A DNA stretch of 64,000 bases from Bacteroidia bacterium. Lineage in GTDB: Bacteria; Bacteroidota; Bacteroidia; SpSt-205. Numbering within the stretch: position 1 is the stretch's first letter; each line of letters starts with the position of its first letter. A model generated the notes under the pieces. The model searched no databases and was not told the origin of the DNA. It saw only the letters and a list, made by a program, of their open reading frames with translations. The stretch lies in assembly GCA_026414975.1 (NCBI GenBank), contig JAOAHZ010000004.1, positions 124,001 to 188,000 on the forward strand. The letters are read 5' to 3'. This document shows, piece by piece, positions 17,390 to 25,502 of this stretch. A program made the position numbers and the translations under genes.

Positions 17390-18397
17390 TCACTCTAAGC
17401 TACACGGCGTCGCAGGTCGGGGAGCGTTATTGAGCCGCAGCAAGTATTCCGAGCAGCTATCTATCCGAAAGAAGCGTCGCGCCGTGGCGACTGATCCAAA
17501 AACACCTAATCCATTCTCTACATTGGTGTATTCAGGCTTGACAGTCGTAAAGTCTGTGTTAGCTGGGTCATTCACCCGGAGATAGGTATAAAGCGCTGTA
17601 TCTAAAGCTGTGATTTGGAGGCTCCATGCCTGACTCAACCGACCGTTGTCATATACATACGGGAAAGAAAACGGGAACAGATTAGAGTAGGCGGTGGTCA
17701 GTAGCTCCCTATCCTGAAGCGTATAAGTTTGAGTGCTGCTCCCTGTCGCTTCAATTCGTCGCGGACCGATGCTTAGTAGGCGCGGAAGGGTATCATTCCC
17801 TCTTACCTCACCATATCTAAAGGAGAAACTCAGCTCGTATCCAGCAGCCAGAGATGAAAGCTGCAAGTTAGACTGAGGGAAGAACTGGATGGTATAGCGC
17901 TTTGTAAGGTCTACGGATGGATAAGAGGGTAAAGCTGTGATGAAGACAATGCTTTCCGGGCGAGCTATGTAAGGAGCGGAAGGTACAGTCGTGTGAGCGC
18001 GAACATTGAGGCTGGGATTGTCAGGCACTTCCACCAATAAGGTATAGCGGGTGCGAGGTACAGGTCTCATGAAAAATTTATACACAACCTGAACGGGGAA
18101 GAAGGGCTTATCGGGCGTTTTGAGAACCGTCTCGGGCAAGGCGATCCATGTCTGCTGACCATCCGTGAGTTTAACTTGGGCTGCCACGCTTAGGTTAGTT
18201 TGAGCCGCATAGCTGGCCGCATCCTCTCGCGTGACAAACAATCGACCAATCCGAATATACTGAGTGTCTGCTTCGGCTTGAAGGATGCCATATACCACCA
18301 GACGCTCTCGAGCCTCGGGCGCTACGAGGTCCACGTCAGTTCTACAGCTTACGAGTACCAAAAGAGTCAGTATCTTCGTGTAGATTTGCCTAAGCAC
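17390..18397 (-). CDS. DUF4249-like lipoprotein
   Basis: A 335-residue protein with a lipoprotein signal (LTLLVLVSC, Cys near 18), followed by the typical DUF4249 opening (VVYGILQAEADTQYIRIGR). The remainder is beta-rich. DUF4249 proteins of Bacteroidota are usually encoded beside TonB-dependent receptors and lie at the outer membrane; no receptor is adjacent here. The start is GTG at 18397, exactly 4 nt after an exact TACATTTG element. Seven bases separate it from the divergent GbsR/MarR regulator, which may control it. Confidence 0.82.
   Translation of the reverse strand: MLRQIYTKILTLLVLVSCRTDVDLVAPEARERLVVYGILQAEADTQYIRIGRLFVTREDAASYAAQTNLSVAAQVKLTDGQQTWIALPETVLKTPDKPFFPVQVVYKFFMRPVPRTRYTLLVEVPDNPSLNVRAHTTVPSAPYIARPESIVFITALPSYPSVDLTKRYTIQFFPQSNLQLSSLAAGYELSFSFRYGEVRGNDTLPRLLSIGPRRIEATGSSTQTYTLQDRELLTTAYSNLFPFSFPYVYDNGRLSQAWSLQITALDTALYTYLRVNDPANTDFTTVKPEYTNVENGLGVFGSVATARRFFRIDSCSEYLLRLNNAPRPATPCSLE
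18381..18388 (+). promoter_or_regulatory. -7 element TAGATTTG for the GbsR/MarR regulator
   Basis: Exact TAnnTTTG, 16 nt upstream of the ATG at 18405. It lies inside the first codons of the divergent DUF4249 gene. Confidence 0.45.
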
Positions 18398-18401
18398 AGG
18401 A

Positions 18402-18409
18402 CAAATGTA
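18402..18409 (-). promoter_or_regulatory. -7 element TACATTTG for the DUF4249 gene
   Basis: Exact TAnnTTTG on the minus strand, 4 nt before GTG 18397. The start codon of the divergent regulator (18405-18407) lies inside this element, so transcription in the two directions should interfere. Confidence 0.6.
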
Positions 18410-19016
18410 TCCTGAAAAGAGTATATCTCTGACTGACTCTCAGCGGCAACTTATCGAAGTGTGGGGCAAGTTGGCTCACTCTTGGGGTGTGGGACCTACC
18501 ATGGCTCAAATATTTGCTCTCCTTTATGTTTTTCCTGAGCCTTTGGATACAGATACTATGATAGAGGTTTTGGGCATTAGCCGAGGGAACGTCAGCATTA
18601 ATCTACGGAAGCTCATGGAGTGGGGACTCATTCATAAAATAGACATACCAAGCAGTCGCCGCTCTCTTTATACCGCTGAACGGGACATTTGGCTCATTGC
18701 GGCCAGTATCATTCGCAAGCGGTTTGAACGGGAAATAGCCCCCATGAATGACCTCCTCCGAGACTTACTTGAACGTAAAGATGTCCGTTCTGATCCTCAT
18801 ACGATGAATGCTCTTCAGCAAATCCAAGAAGTCTTATCTGCTGTGAATCTCGTCACTCAGCTCGCTTTGCCAGTAATGGTAACAGCAGAGCGAGAACATA
18901 TGCTTAGAATGTTAGAGTACTGGCGGAGGCGTCTAAGCTCAATCGATGGAAGTCATTTATCGCGACGAGTTTCTGGCGATACTGAACAAGCCGGCGGGAA
19001 CACCTTCTCTGCCTGA
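18405..19016 (+). CDS. GbsR/MarR family transcriptional regulator
   Basis: A 203-residue winged-helix protein. The opening SLTDSQRQLIEVWGKLAHSW and the following GVGPTMAQIFALLYVFPEPL match the GbsR-like branch of the MarR superfamily. The recognition helix region is MIEVLGISRGNVSINLRKLMEWGLI. Related proteins respond to osmolyte precursors or other small ligands; the effector here is unknown. It diverges from the DUF4249-histidine kinase-sucC run and overlaps the downstream pseudouridine synthase gene by 71 bp, an unusually long same-strand overlap. Confidence 0.87.
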   Translation: MYPEKSISLTDSQRQLIEVWGKLAHSWGVGPTMAQIFALLYVFPEPLDTDTMIEVLGISRGNVSINLRKLMEWGLIHKIDIPSSRRSLYTAERDIWLIAASIIRKRFEREIAPMNDLLRDLLERKDVRSDPHTMNALQQIQEVLSAVNLVTQLALPVMVTAEREHMLRMLEYWRRRLSSIDGSHLSRRVSGDTEQAGGNTFSA

Positions 19017-19671
19017 GCGGTCTGGTCCGGCTGGACGCGACGTTTTAGATTGGGCTCGCCGGCACCTTCATCCGGAAGCTGTATTGGTACATCGCTTAGA
19101 CCGCCCTACATCGGGTGCTCTAACCGTAAGCTGGCATAAAGACACATTTCGAGCTCTATACGCTCAGTTTGCAGAGCATCAAGTAGAGAAAAAGTACTGG
19201 GCTCTCGTCCAGGGGGAGCCTGATTTTGAGGCGGCGGAGCTTACAGCGCCTATTGCGTCTGACCCTCCTCGAATAGACCCCTACCGAGGAAAGCCTGCCC
19301 TTACTATCGCTCACACTATAGAACGCTACCGAGGCTATGCCTTAGTTGTCTGTATCCCCGCTACAGGACGCATGCACCAGGTGCGGCTGCATCTCTCCTA
19401 TTATGGGTTCCCAGTGGTCGGGGATGAGGCATATGGAGGACGCCCTCTTTTCTTATCTACCTTTCGTCGCGGCTACAAACCTTCTCGTCGCCATCCAGAG
19501 CGGCCTCTTCACAGCGCGGAGGTTATTTTCCTGCATGCTGGTTATTTGAGCTTCATGCACCCTGTGGAAAAACGACAGCTCTCCGTTGAGGTAGCTTTGC
19601 CATCCCACTTTGAGATTGCCTTACGGCAGTTGCGCAAGTGGGCCCTACGGCTCGGCTCGGGAAGCCAATAG
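18946..19671 (+). CDS. RluA-family pseudouridine synthase (TruC-like)
   Basis: A 241-residue enzyme that isomerises uridine in RNA. The catalytic motif HRLDRPTSGALTV contains the essential Asp, and ATGRMHQVRLHLSYYGFPVVGDEAYGG is the conserved C-terminal RluA element (shown as consecutive motifs RMHQVRLHL and GDEAYGG). The short size with no S4 domain points to TruC-type tRNA position 65 or a similar target, but this cannot be decided from sequence. It starts inside the 3' end of the regulator gene. Confidence 0.88.
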   Translation: MEVIYRDEFLAILNKPAGTPSLPERSGPAGRDVLDWARRHLHPEAVLVHRLDRPTSGALTVSWHKDTFRALYAQFAEHQVEKKYWALVQGEPDFEAAELTAPIASDPPRIDPYRGKPALTIAHTIERYRGYALVVCIPATGRMHQVRLHLSYYGFPVVGDEAYGGRPLFLSTFRRGYKPSRRHPERPLHSAEVIFLHAGYLSFMHPVEKRQLSVEVALPSHFEIALRQLRKWALRLGSGSQ

Positions 19672-19758
19672 TCCTTTCTTCCCCCTTGCACCTGGTTTTT
19701 CTTTCTCTCGGCGATGCTCGGCTGTGAATGCAGTTCGGTAGAGTAGGAGGGAGTACCC

Positions 19759-21054
19759 TTAGTATTTCCCGTGCATGCGCAAGGCACGAACCACCCGTTC
19801 TACAGCAAGTAAATAAGCCGCCTCACGAAGTGAAACTTTGTGGGCAGCAGCGCGAGTGAATACGTCATCAAACGCTTGTTTGATGGTGTTATCAGCTCGT
19901 TCCTGAACTTCACTCTCTGTATAGTAGTGGCCTCGCCGATTCTGTACCCATTCGTAGTAAGAAACGATAACACCTCCCGCATTAGCCAGAATGTCGGGGA
20001 TAACCGTAATCCCTCTCTCGTTTAGGATTGGGTCAGCTTCAGCTGTTGTCGGGCCATTAGCCCCCTCAGCTATAAGCCAGGCTTTTATCTGAGAAGCATT
20101 CCGAGCCGTTATTTGGTCTTCAAGAGCAGCTGGCACCAGGATATCCACATCCAGTGTCAGAAGCTGTTCATTGGTGATACGCTCTCCTCCTTTAAAACCT
20201 TCCAGTGTCCCTCCGTGATTATCTCGATATTGGATAGCTTGGTGGATAAGAATGCCGCTTTCATTATAAACCCCCCCTGTCTTGTCTGAGATAGCTACAA
20301 CCCTGATGCCGTTTTGAGAGAGAAACTTGGCTGTGATAGAACCTACGTTGCCAAAGCCTTGTACAGCGGCTGTAAGTCCATCGGGGCGTCGTCCCATGCG
20401 CTGGAGAGCTTGGAGAATAACCGTCGTAACGCCTCGGCCTGTGGCCTCTACACGACCTTTAGAGCCACCCAGCTCCAGAGGTTTTCCTGTAACCACAGCT
20501 GGAATATAGTTGCCCCGATGCAAGCGAGAGTATTCATCGACTATCCATGCCATCTCTCGGGCACTCGTTCCCATATCGGGGGCAGGTATATCCTTATCTG
20601 GCCCAAATACCTCGGACATAGCCCGAGTATAGGCTCGGGTCAAGCGCTCTAACTCCCCTACAGACATTTTTTTGGGTTCGCAGGTGATGCCGCCCTTGGC
20701 TCCGCCGTAAGGAATGTTCACAACAGCACATTTCCAGGTCATCCAAGCAGCTAAAGCCATCACTTCTCGCATATTAACTTCAGGCGCATATCGAATACCC
20801 CCTTTACCTGGACCTAAAGCCCGAGAATGGATGACTCGATACGACTCAAAAACTCGGACACTCCCGTCGTCCATTGCCACAGGCAAATAGGCAATGTGTA
20901 TCTCGGATGGGCGACTGAGTATCTCCCGCTCATCCGGGGACAGTCCCACTCTTTCCGCCGCTACATAAAAGCGGCTGAGCATAGAAGAATAAGGATCCAT
21001 GTGGGCGTTAGCCTTGGGCTCAATAACAGCAGTATCATCTTTCTTTCGGCTCAT
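19759..21054 (-). CDS. gdhA: Glu/Leu/Phe/Val dehydrogenase family protein, probably glutamate dehydrogenase
   Basis: A 431-residue hexameric-type dehydrogenase that interconverts glutamate and 2-oxoglutarate with NAD(P). Substrate-site motifs are GPGKGGIRYAPEV and VNIPYGGAKGGI, which carries the catalytic lysine, with PAPDMGT downstream. The Rossmann motif is VQGFGNVGSITAKFL. The ATG at 21054 lies 4 nt after an exact TACCTTTG on the minus strand. It diverges from the UPF0173 gene with 53 bp between starts. Glutamate is the likeliest substrate given the size. Confidence 0.92.
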   Translation of the reverse strand: MSRKKDDTAVIEPKANAHMDPYSSMLSRFYVAAERVGLSPDEREILSRPSEIHIAYLPVAMDDGSVRVFESYRVIHSRALGPGKGGIRYAPEVNMREVMALAAWMTWKCAVVNIPYGGAKGGITCEPKKMSVGELERLTRAYTRAMSEVFGPDKDIPAPDMGTSAREMAWIVDEYSRLHRGNYIPAVVTGKPLELGGSKGRVEATGRGVTTVILQALQRMGRRPDGLTAAVQGFGNVGSITAKFLSQNGIRVVAISDKTGGVYNESGILIHQAIQYRDNHGGTLEGFKGGERITNEQLLTLDVDILVPAALEDQITARNASQIKAWLIAEGANGPTTAEADPILNERGITVIPDILANAGGVIVSYYEWVQNRRGHYYTESEVQERADNTIKQAFDDVFTRAAAHKVSLREAAYLLAVERVVRALRMHGKY

Positions 21055-21058
21055 GCAG

Positions 21059-21066
21059 CAAAGGTA
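21059..21066 (-). promoter_or_regulatory. -7 element TACCTTTG for gdhA
   Basis: Exact TAnnTTTG, 4 nt before ATG 21054 on the minus strand. Confidence 0.65.
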
Positions 21067-21095
21067 AAAACTACCTGTGTAAGCTTCGCTTTCTG

Positions 21096-21103
21096 TACCT
21101 TTG
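21096..21103 (+). promoter_or_regulatory. -7 element TACCTTTG for the UPF0173 gene
   Basis: Exact TAnnTTTG, 4 nt before ATG 21108. It faces away from the gdhA element, which is 29 bp away. Confidence 0.65.
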
Positions 21104-21107
21104 TAAC

Positions 21108-21836
21108 ATGCACATCCAATACCTCGGACACTCAGCCTTTCTCATAACGACTGGCACCGGCGAGAAACTATTGTTTGACCCCTTTATCACCCCGAATGAG
21201 CTGGCTCAAAGTAAGGTTTCCATCAAAGAGCTGCAGCCGGATTTCATTTTTCTCTCGCATGCTCATTTTGACCACATAGCCGATGCTGAGGCTATATCCA
21301 AAGCTGCTCAAACTCCTATCGTGGGGGTGTGGGAAATCCATACTTATTTCTCCGAAAAGGGATGTCTGACCCATCCTATGAATGTAGGAGGCACGTGGCG
21401 CTCGCCTAAGCATGATGGGAAAGTTTCGGTGAAGTTTGTACCCGCTATTCATACTAGCAGCTTTCCGGATGGACGATACGGGGGCGTACCGGTCGGATTC
21501 ATCGTTTCAGATGGGACGCATACCTTGTACTACGCCGGAGACACAGCACTCTCCCTGGAAATGGAACTTATCTCTGAACGCTACACCTTAGACATAGCTT
21601 TATTGCCAATCGGAGGTACTTTCACGATGGATGTAGAGGATGCGGTGGAGGCTGCTCTTCTATTAGATGTAGAACACGTGATCGGCATGCATTATGACAC
21701 CTTTCCCCCCATCAAGATAGACCATCTGCAAGCTCAGCAAGCATTCAAAGACAACGATTGCACTTTGCACTTGCTGGAGATTGGAGGTAGCTTGGAGATA
21801 TCCAAGGTTGTCGCAGAGACCTCTCGGAGACTTTAG
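21108..21836 (+). CDS. UPF0173 metal-dependent hydrolase (metallo-beta-lactamase fold)
   Basis: A 242-residue protein of the MBL-fold superfamily. The metal ligands are visible in FLSHAHFDHIADA (HxHxDH) and later in HYAGDTALS-like text (LYYAGDTALSLEM) and GMHYDTFPPI near the C-terminus. Opening IQYLGHSAFLI is characteristic of UPF0173. The physiological substrate of this family is not established. It lies 3 bp upstream of gltX and very likely shares its transcript. Confidence 0.9.
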   Translation: MHIQYLGHSAFLITTGTGEKLLFDPFITPNELAQSKVSIKELQPDFIFLSHAHFDHIADAEAISKAAQTPIVGVWEIHTYFSEKGCLTHPMNVGGTWRSPKHDGKVSVKFVPAIHTSSFPDGRYGGVPVGFIVSDGTHTLYYAGDTALSLEMELISERYTLDIALLPIGGTFTMDVEDAVEAALLLDVEHVIGMHYDTFPPIKIDHLQAQQAFKDNDCTLHLLEIGGSLEISKVVAETSRRL

Positions 21837-21839
21837 CGA

Positions 21840-23363
21840 ATGGTCGTACGATTTGCTCCAAGCCCGACGGGCCCGCTTCATATCGGCGGGGTGCGCACCG
21901 CTCTGTATAACTACCTCTTAGCTCGCAAGCATGGCGGCCGGTTCATTCTAAGGATTGAAGACACGGATCAAACCCGATTTGTACCAGGAGCAGAGGAGTA
22001 CATTATAGAAGCCCTCACGTGGTGTGGGATAGAGTTTGACGAGGGGCCTCACATAGGAGGACCTCACGCCCCTTATCGCCAGAGTGAGCGCAAAGCCTTG
22101 TACGCTCAATACGCTCATCTCCTTGTGGAACGAGGTTGGGCTTATTATGCCTTTGATACGGAATCGGAACTGGAAGAGATGAGGCAAAGGTTTGAGGCAG
22201 CGGGCATGGTAGCCCCCCAGTACAATGCTGTAACCCGCCCTTATATGAAGAATAGCTTGACCCTTCCCCCCGAAGAGGTTCAAGAGCGCCTTCGCACCCA
22301 GCCGTACGTCGTACGATTCCTTGTGCCCCGCGGACGCGAAGTGCGTTTCTACGACGAAATACGCGGGTGGGTCAGCGTCCATACTAAAGAAATGGACGAT
22401 AAAGTCCTACTCAAGAGCGATGGCATGCCTACCTATCATTTAGCGAATGTGGTAGATGATCACCTCATGAGGGTTACTCATGTGATTCGGGGAGAAGAGT
22501 GGCTTCCATCTACACCACTTCATGTGTTGTTGTACGAGGCCTTTGGATGGGAGAGACCAAAGTTTGCCCACCTTCCCCTCTTGCTGCGTCCAGATGGAGG
22601 GGGTAAGCTCAGCAAACGCGATGGGGACCAGCTGGGCTTTCCCGTATTTCCTCTCCAGTGGCGAGACCCTCAAACAGGTGAAACATCCGAAGGCTACAGA
22701 GAGCGAGGATTCCTCCCCGAGGGCGTAGTGAATTATCTGGCTTTGTTGGGTTGGCATCCCGCTGAAGAGCGCGAGATATTCACCATAGACGAGCTTATAG
22801 AAGCGTTCTCCTTAGAACGAGTCAGCAAAGCCGGGGCCCGATTTGATTTTGAGAAAGCCCGATGGGTGAATCAACAACATTTGAGGGCTCTTCCGCTGAG
22901 GCGCTTAGCCGAGCTTATAAGGCCCCTTTGGGAATCAAGGCGCTTACCTCCTGTACCTGAAAATAGCCTAATGGCCTTGATAGAACTGGCTCGGGAACGC
23001 GCCACTCTCCTACCTGAGATTATAGAAGCCGTTCGGTTTTATTACGAGCCTCCCACCTTTCCCCTTCCTGACCAACAAGGCGCTAAACTCAACTTAGCCC
23101 TCGTAGAAGAGCTACCTGAATGGATAGGTGAGCTCGTAGAATTAGAGCCTTGGACTGCTGAAGATGTGGAGCGCTTCATCAGACGCAAGGCTGAAGCTCG
23201 AGGTCTCCCTATAGGCAAAGTTTTGCCTACGCTTCGGCTTGCCCTCACGGGAGATGTTTCGGGCCCTTCGCTATATAAGATTATGGAAGTCCTGGGGCGG
23301 GGAGAGACGATTACGCGCTTAGAGCGATTTCTCGCTGCGTATGGGGTGCAGCGCCAAGTGTAA
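21840..23363 (+). CDS. gltX: Glutamyl-tRNA synthetase
   Basis: A 507-residue class I synthetase that charges tRNA-Glu. The HIGH motif is FAPSPTGPLHIGG (about residues 4-16) and the KMSKS equivalent is KLSKRDGD (about 255-262). The catalytic core is followed by a helical anticodon-binding domain ending in GDVSGPSLYKIMEVLG. Length is typical. It starts 3 bp after the UPF0173 gene, and its end overlaps the RicT-like gene by 23 bp. Start ATG gives the expected N-terminus VVRFAPSPTGPL. Confidence 0.97.
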   Translation: MVVRFAPSPTGPLHIGGVRTALYNYLLARKHGGRFILRIEDTDQTRFVPGAEEYIIEALTWCGIEFDEGPHIGGPHAPYRQSERKALYAQYAHLLVERGWAYYAFDTESELEEMRQRFEAAGMVAPQYNAVTRPYMKNSLTLPPEEVQERLRTQPYVVRFLVPRGREVRFYDEIRGWVSVHTKEMDDKVLLKSDGMPTYHLANVVDDHLMRVTHVIRGEEWLPSTPLHVLLYEAFGWERPKFAHLPLLLRPDGGGKLSKRDGDQLGFPVFPLQWRDPQTGETSEGYRERGFLPEGVVNYLALLGWHPAEEREIFTIDELIEAFSLERVSKAGARFDFEKARWVNQQHLRALPLRRLAELIRPLWESRRLPPVPENSLMALIELARERATLLPEIIEAVRFYYEPPTFPLPDQQGAKLNLALVEELPEWIGELVELEPWTAEDVERFIRRKAEARGLPIGKVLPTLRLALTGDVSGPSLYKIMEVLGRGETITRLERFLAAYGVQRQV

Positions 23364-24366
23364 GGGCTGCTCTACCGCCATTTTCGTTGGAGACTGGCTG
23401 GCTGGCATAAAACCTCCCTCGGATGCTCCACCCCTGGTGGAGGTGCGATTCAAAAGTAATCGCCGTGAGCTTTTTTGGACTGATTTAGACCCTCCCTTGG
23501 CCAGCGGTGAATGGGTGGTCGTCTCAGAGGTAATTCGGCGCAGCGCCGAAAGTCCAGCTCAGATAGGGCGTGGATACGATATCGGTTTGGTCCATCTAAC
23601 CGGCCACCTCGCTGAATCTCGACGACGCAGCTTGCGTCAGACTGTCCCTTCCGCTCAAAAGACCCTACGCCGTCCCACCCCAGAGGAACTTTCCCATCTA
23701 ATGGAGCTTCGGCTGCGCGAACCTCAAATCTTGATAGAGATTCGTCAAATGGTGGAGGAGCTCGGTCTGGGCCCCACTCATCAGATGAAGGTTACCGATG
23801 TGGAATTTTATGGGGATGGGCGTAGCTTAATCTGCTATTTCACCGCCGAAGGTCGGGTAGATTTCCGGGAGCTGGTTCGGCTCATAGCTGACCGATATAA
23901 AGTCCGTCCCGATCTGCGACAGATTGCGCCTCGTGAGGAAAGCGCCCGAGTCGGTGGAATCGGCGCCTGCGGACGGGAGCTATGCTGTGCTACTTGGATC
24001 CAAACCCCTCTTACCATAAACACAGAAATGGCTCGCTATCAGGGACTCGCCATCAATAGCGCCAAAATCTTAGGCTTATGCGGTAAGCTCAAATGCTGCA
24101 TAAGCTATGAGTTGGATGTATATAAAGAGATCATTCAACGCATCCCAAAAGTCAAGTCTATCTATACCGAAGAGGGCGAGTGGCGATTTTTGCGGACGGA
24201 GCTTCTGCTGGAACGAATGTGGTTTGAGAAGGTCGGGGAAGGGGGGCAGGTTTGCCTTTTAGCCAGTGCCGTACAAGAGATCTTAGAGAAAAATGCTCGG
24301 GGGGAAAAACCCCCAACCATAGAGCCCTATACAGTGAAATTCCCCGATTTGCCTACTCGGATTTGA
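23341..24366 (+). CDS. PSP1-domain protein, RicT-like
   Basis: A 341-residue protein with an N-terminal cysteine cluster (CSAKCKGCS) and the PSP1 domain signature GACGRELCC ... LCGKLKCCISYELDVY. In Bacillus, RicT (YaaT) belongs to a Y-complex that influences RNase Y and mRNA maturation and binds Fe-S clusters with its partners. Bacteroidota homologues have been linked to gliding or secretion neighbourhoods, but no such gene is adjacent here. Its start lies inside the last codons of gltX, and its end overlaps the convergent AAA ATPase gene by 14 bp. Confidence 0.85.
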   Translation: MGCSAKCKGCSTAIFVGDWLAGIKPPSDAPPLVEVRFKSNRRELFWTDLDPPLASGEWVVVSEVIRRSAESPAQIGRGYDIGLVHLTGHLAESRRRSLRQTVPSAQKTLRRPTPEELSHLMELRLREPQILIEIRQMVEELGLGPTHQMKVTDVEFYGDGRSLICYFTAEGRVDFRELVRLIADRYKVRPDLRQIAPREESARVGGIGACGRELCCATWIQTPLTINTEMARYQGLAINSAKILGLCGKLKCCISYELDVYKEIIQRIPKVKSIYTEEGEWRFLRTELLLERMWFEKVGEGGQVCLLASAVQEILEKNARGEKPPTIEPYTVKFPDLPTRI

Positions 24367-25372
24367 GCGCTCGATAGAGATCGGCTTCAGTGATGACCTG
24401 AGCTTTTCCCTCTTGATAGTGCCGAAGAAAAGCATAATACCCAGCTCGACGCAAGAGATGAACTAAGTCAGCTCGGGTACAGTTAGCGGTAAGTTCCGCC
24501 CATTTCTCCCAAGCGATGTCTTTGGATACAGGTAGGTTCTTCGCTAGACGGGTCAGGATGGTGTAGCGCTCTTGTTGATCCGGAGGCAAGACGTATATTC
24601 GTCTATCAAACCGCTCACTGCGCAGCAGGGCTGGATCTAGTCGATGGGCTCGGTTGGTAATACCAATGATGCCTAATCCCCCCTTTTCCTTTACTTCATC
24701 CACCAAAAGGAGAAACTGAAGGGTGACGCCATTGAGCCACTCCAAGTTGCGCTCTCTCTCAGGAAAGAGCGCCTCTATCTCTTCAAAAAGAAGGAGGGCA
24801 GGGGTATAGCGCAGGGCTTTGTGAACCAGACTGCGTAGGCGTCTTTCTGTTTCACCGTACCATTTAGAAGCTAAAGCAGGGGTATGAATGATGCGGTAAT
24901 GAAATCCCGATGCTTGGGCGAAGCGACGTGCCAAGTAGCTTTTACCGTTGCCTGGAGCTCCCTCTATAAGCACTGTAGGGGACAGGGACACGCCATAATA
25001 CGACGCCTGCTTAGACAAAGCTAAGGGTAAATAGACCCCTTCTATCAACGCTTCCTTTTCGGCTTCCATGCCATATACCTCGGGGAAAAGCTGTTCCATA
25101 AGTATAGGCAGAGGAGGAAGATTAGGCGAGGAGGGTACATGAACTTCACTGCGACTGCGACGGCTGTAGCGATCTAATAGGGCTTGGACGGAAGGCAGCC
25201 TCCCCAAGCGGTCAGCGTACCGACGCAAAAGACGGCGTAGATTGGCTGCATCGTAATGATTGAGAGGATAGGTCGGGCGAACCAGGCCCGCCTCTCGCCC
25301 CTCGCGGGCGATCTGCAGTAGCTCTCGTCGCCCTAACCTTTCTATCAGCTCCTCCACGGTGAGGATAGCCAT
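24353..25372 (-). CDS. AAA-family ATPase (FtsH/proteasomal-type AAA core)
   Basis: A 339-residue ATPase from the preferred start. The N-terminal 120 residues are helical and unrecognised. The AAA module has Walker A GAPGNGKSYLARR, Walker B LLLFEEIEALFP, sensor-1 region GIIGITNRAHRLDPALLRS and the arginine finger in ERFDRRIYVL. No protease domain is present, so it may act as a remodelling ATPase. The longer frame reaches 25450, but ATG 25372 is favoured because a degenerate -7 element, TACCCTCG, ends 4 nt upstream. Target unknown. Confidence 0.82.
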   Translation of the reverse strand: MAILTVEELIERLGRRELLQIAREGREAGLVRPTYPLNHYDAANLRRLLRRYADRLGRLPSVQALLDRYSRRSRSEVHVPSSPNLPPLPILMEQLFPEVYGMEAEKEALIEGVYLPLALSKQASYYGVSLSPTVLIEGAPGNGKSYLARRFAQASGFHYRIIHTPALASKWYGETERRLRSLVHKALRYTPALLLFEEIEALFPERERNLEWLNGVTLQFLLLVDEVKEKGGLGIIGITNRAHRLDPALLRSERFDRRIYVLPPDQQERYTILTRLAKNLPVSKDIAWEKWAELTANCTRADLVHLLRRAGYYAFLRHYQEGKAQVITEADLYRALKSE

Positions 25373-25502
25373 GTGGCGAGGGTAGGAGTCGCACCTACCT
25401 AAGCCGCCTTCGCTCGCCTCCATAAAGGTATGAAGTTCTCTCCAAGCCAAACAGAGTCAAACCTCAGCCGTCGCTCTTTTGAAGCAAGCCCCGAGAGCTC
25501 AT

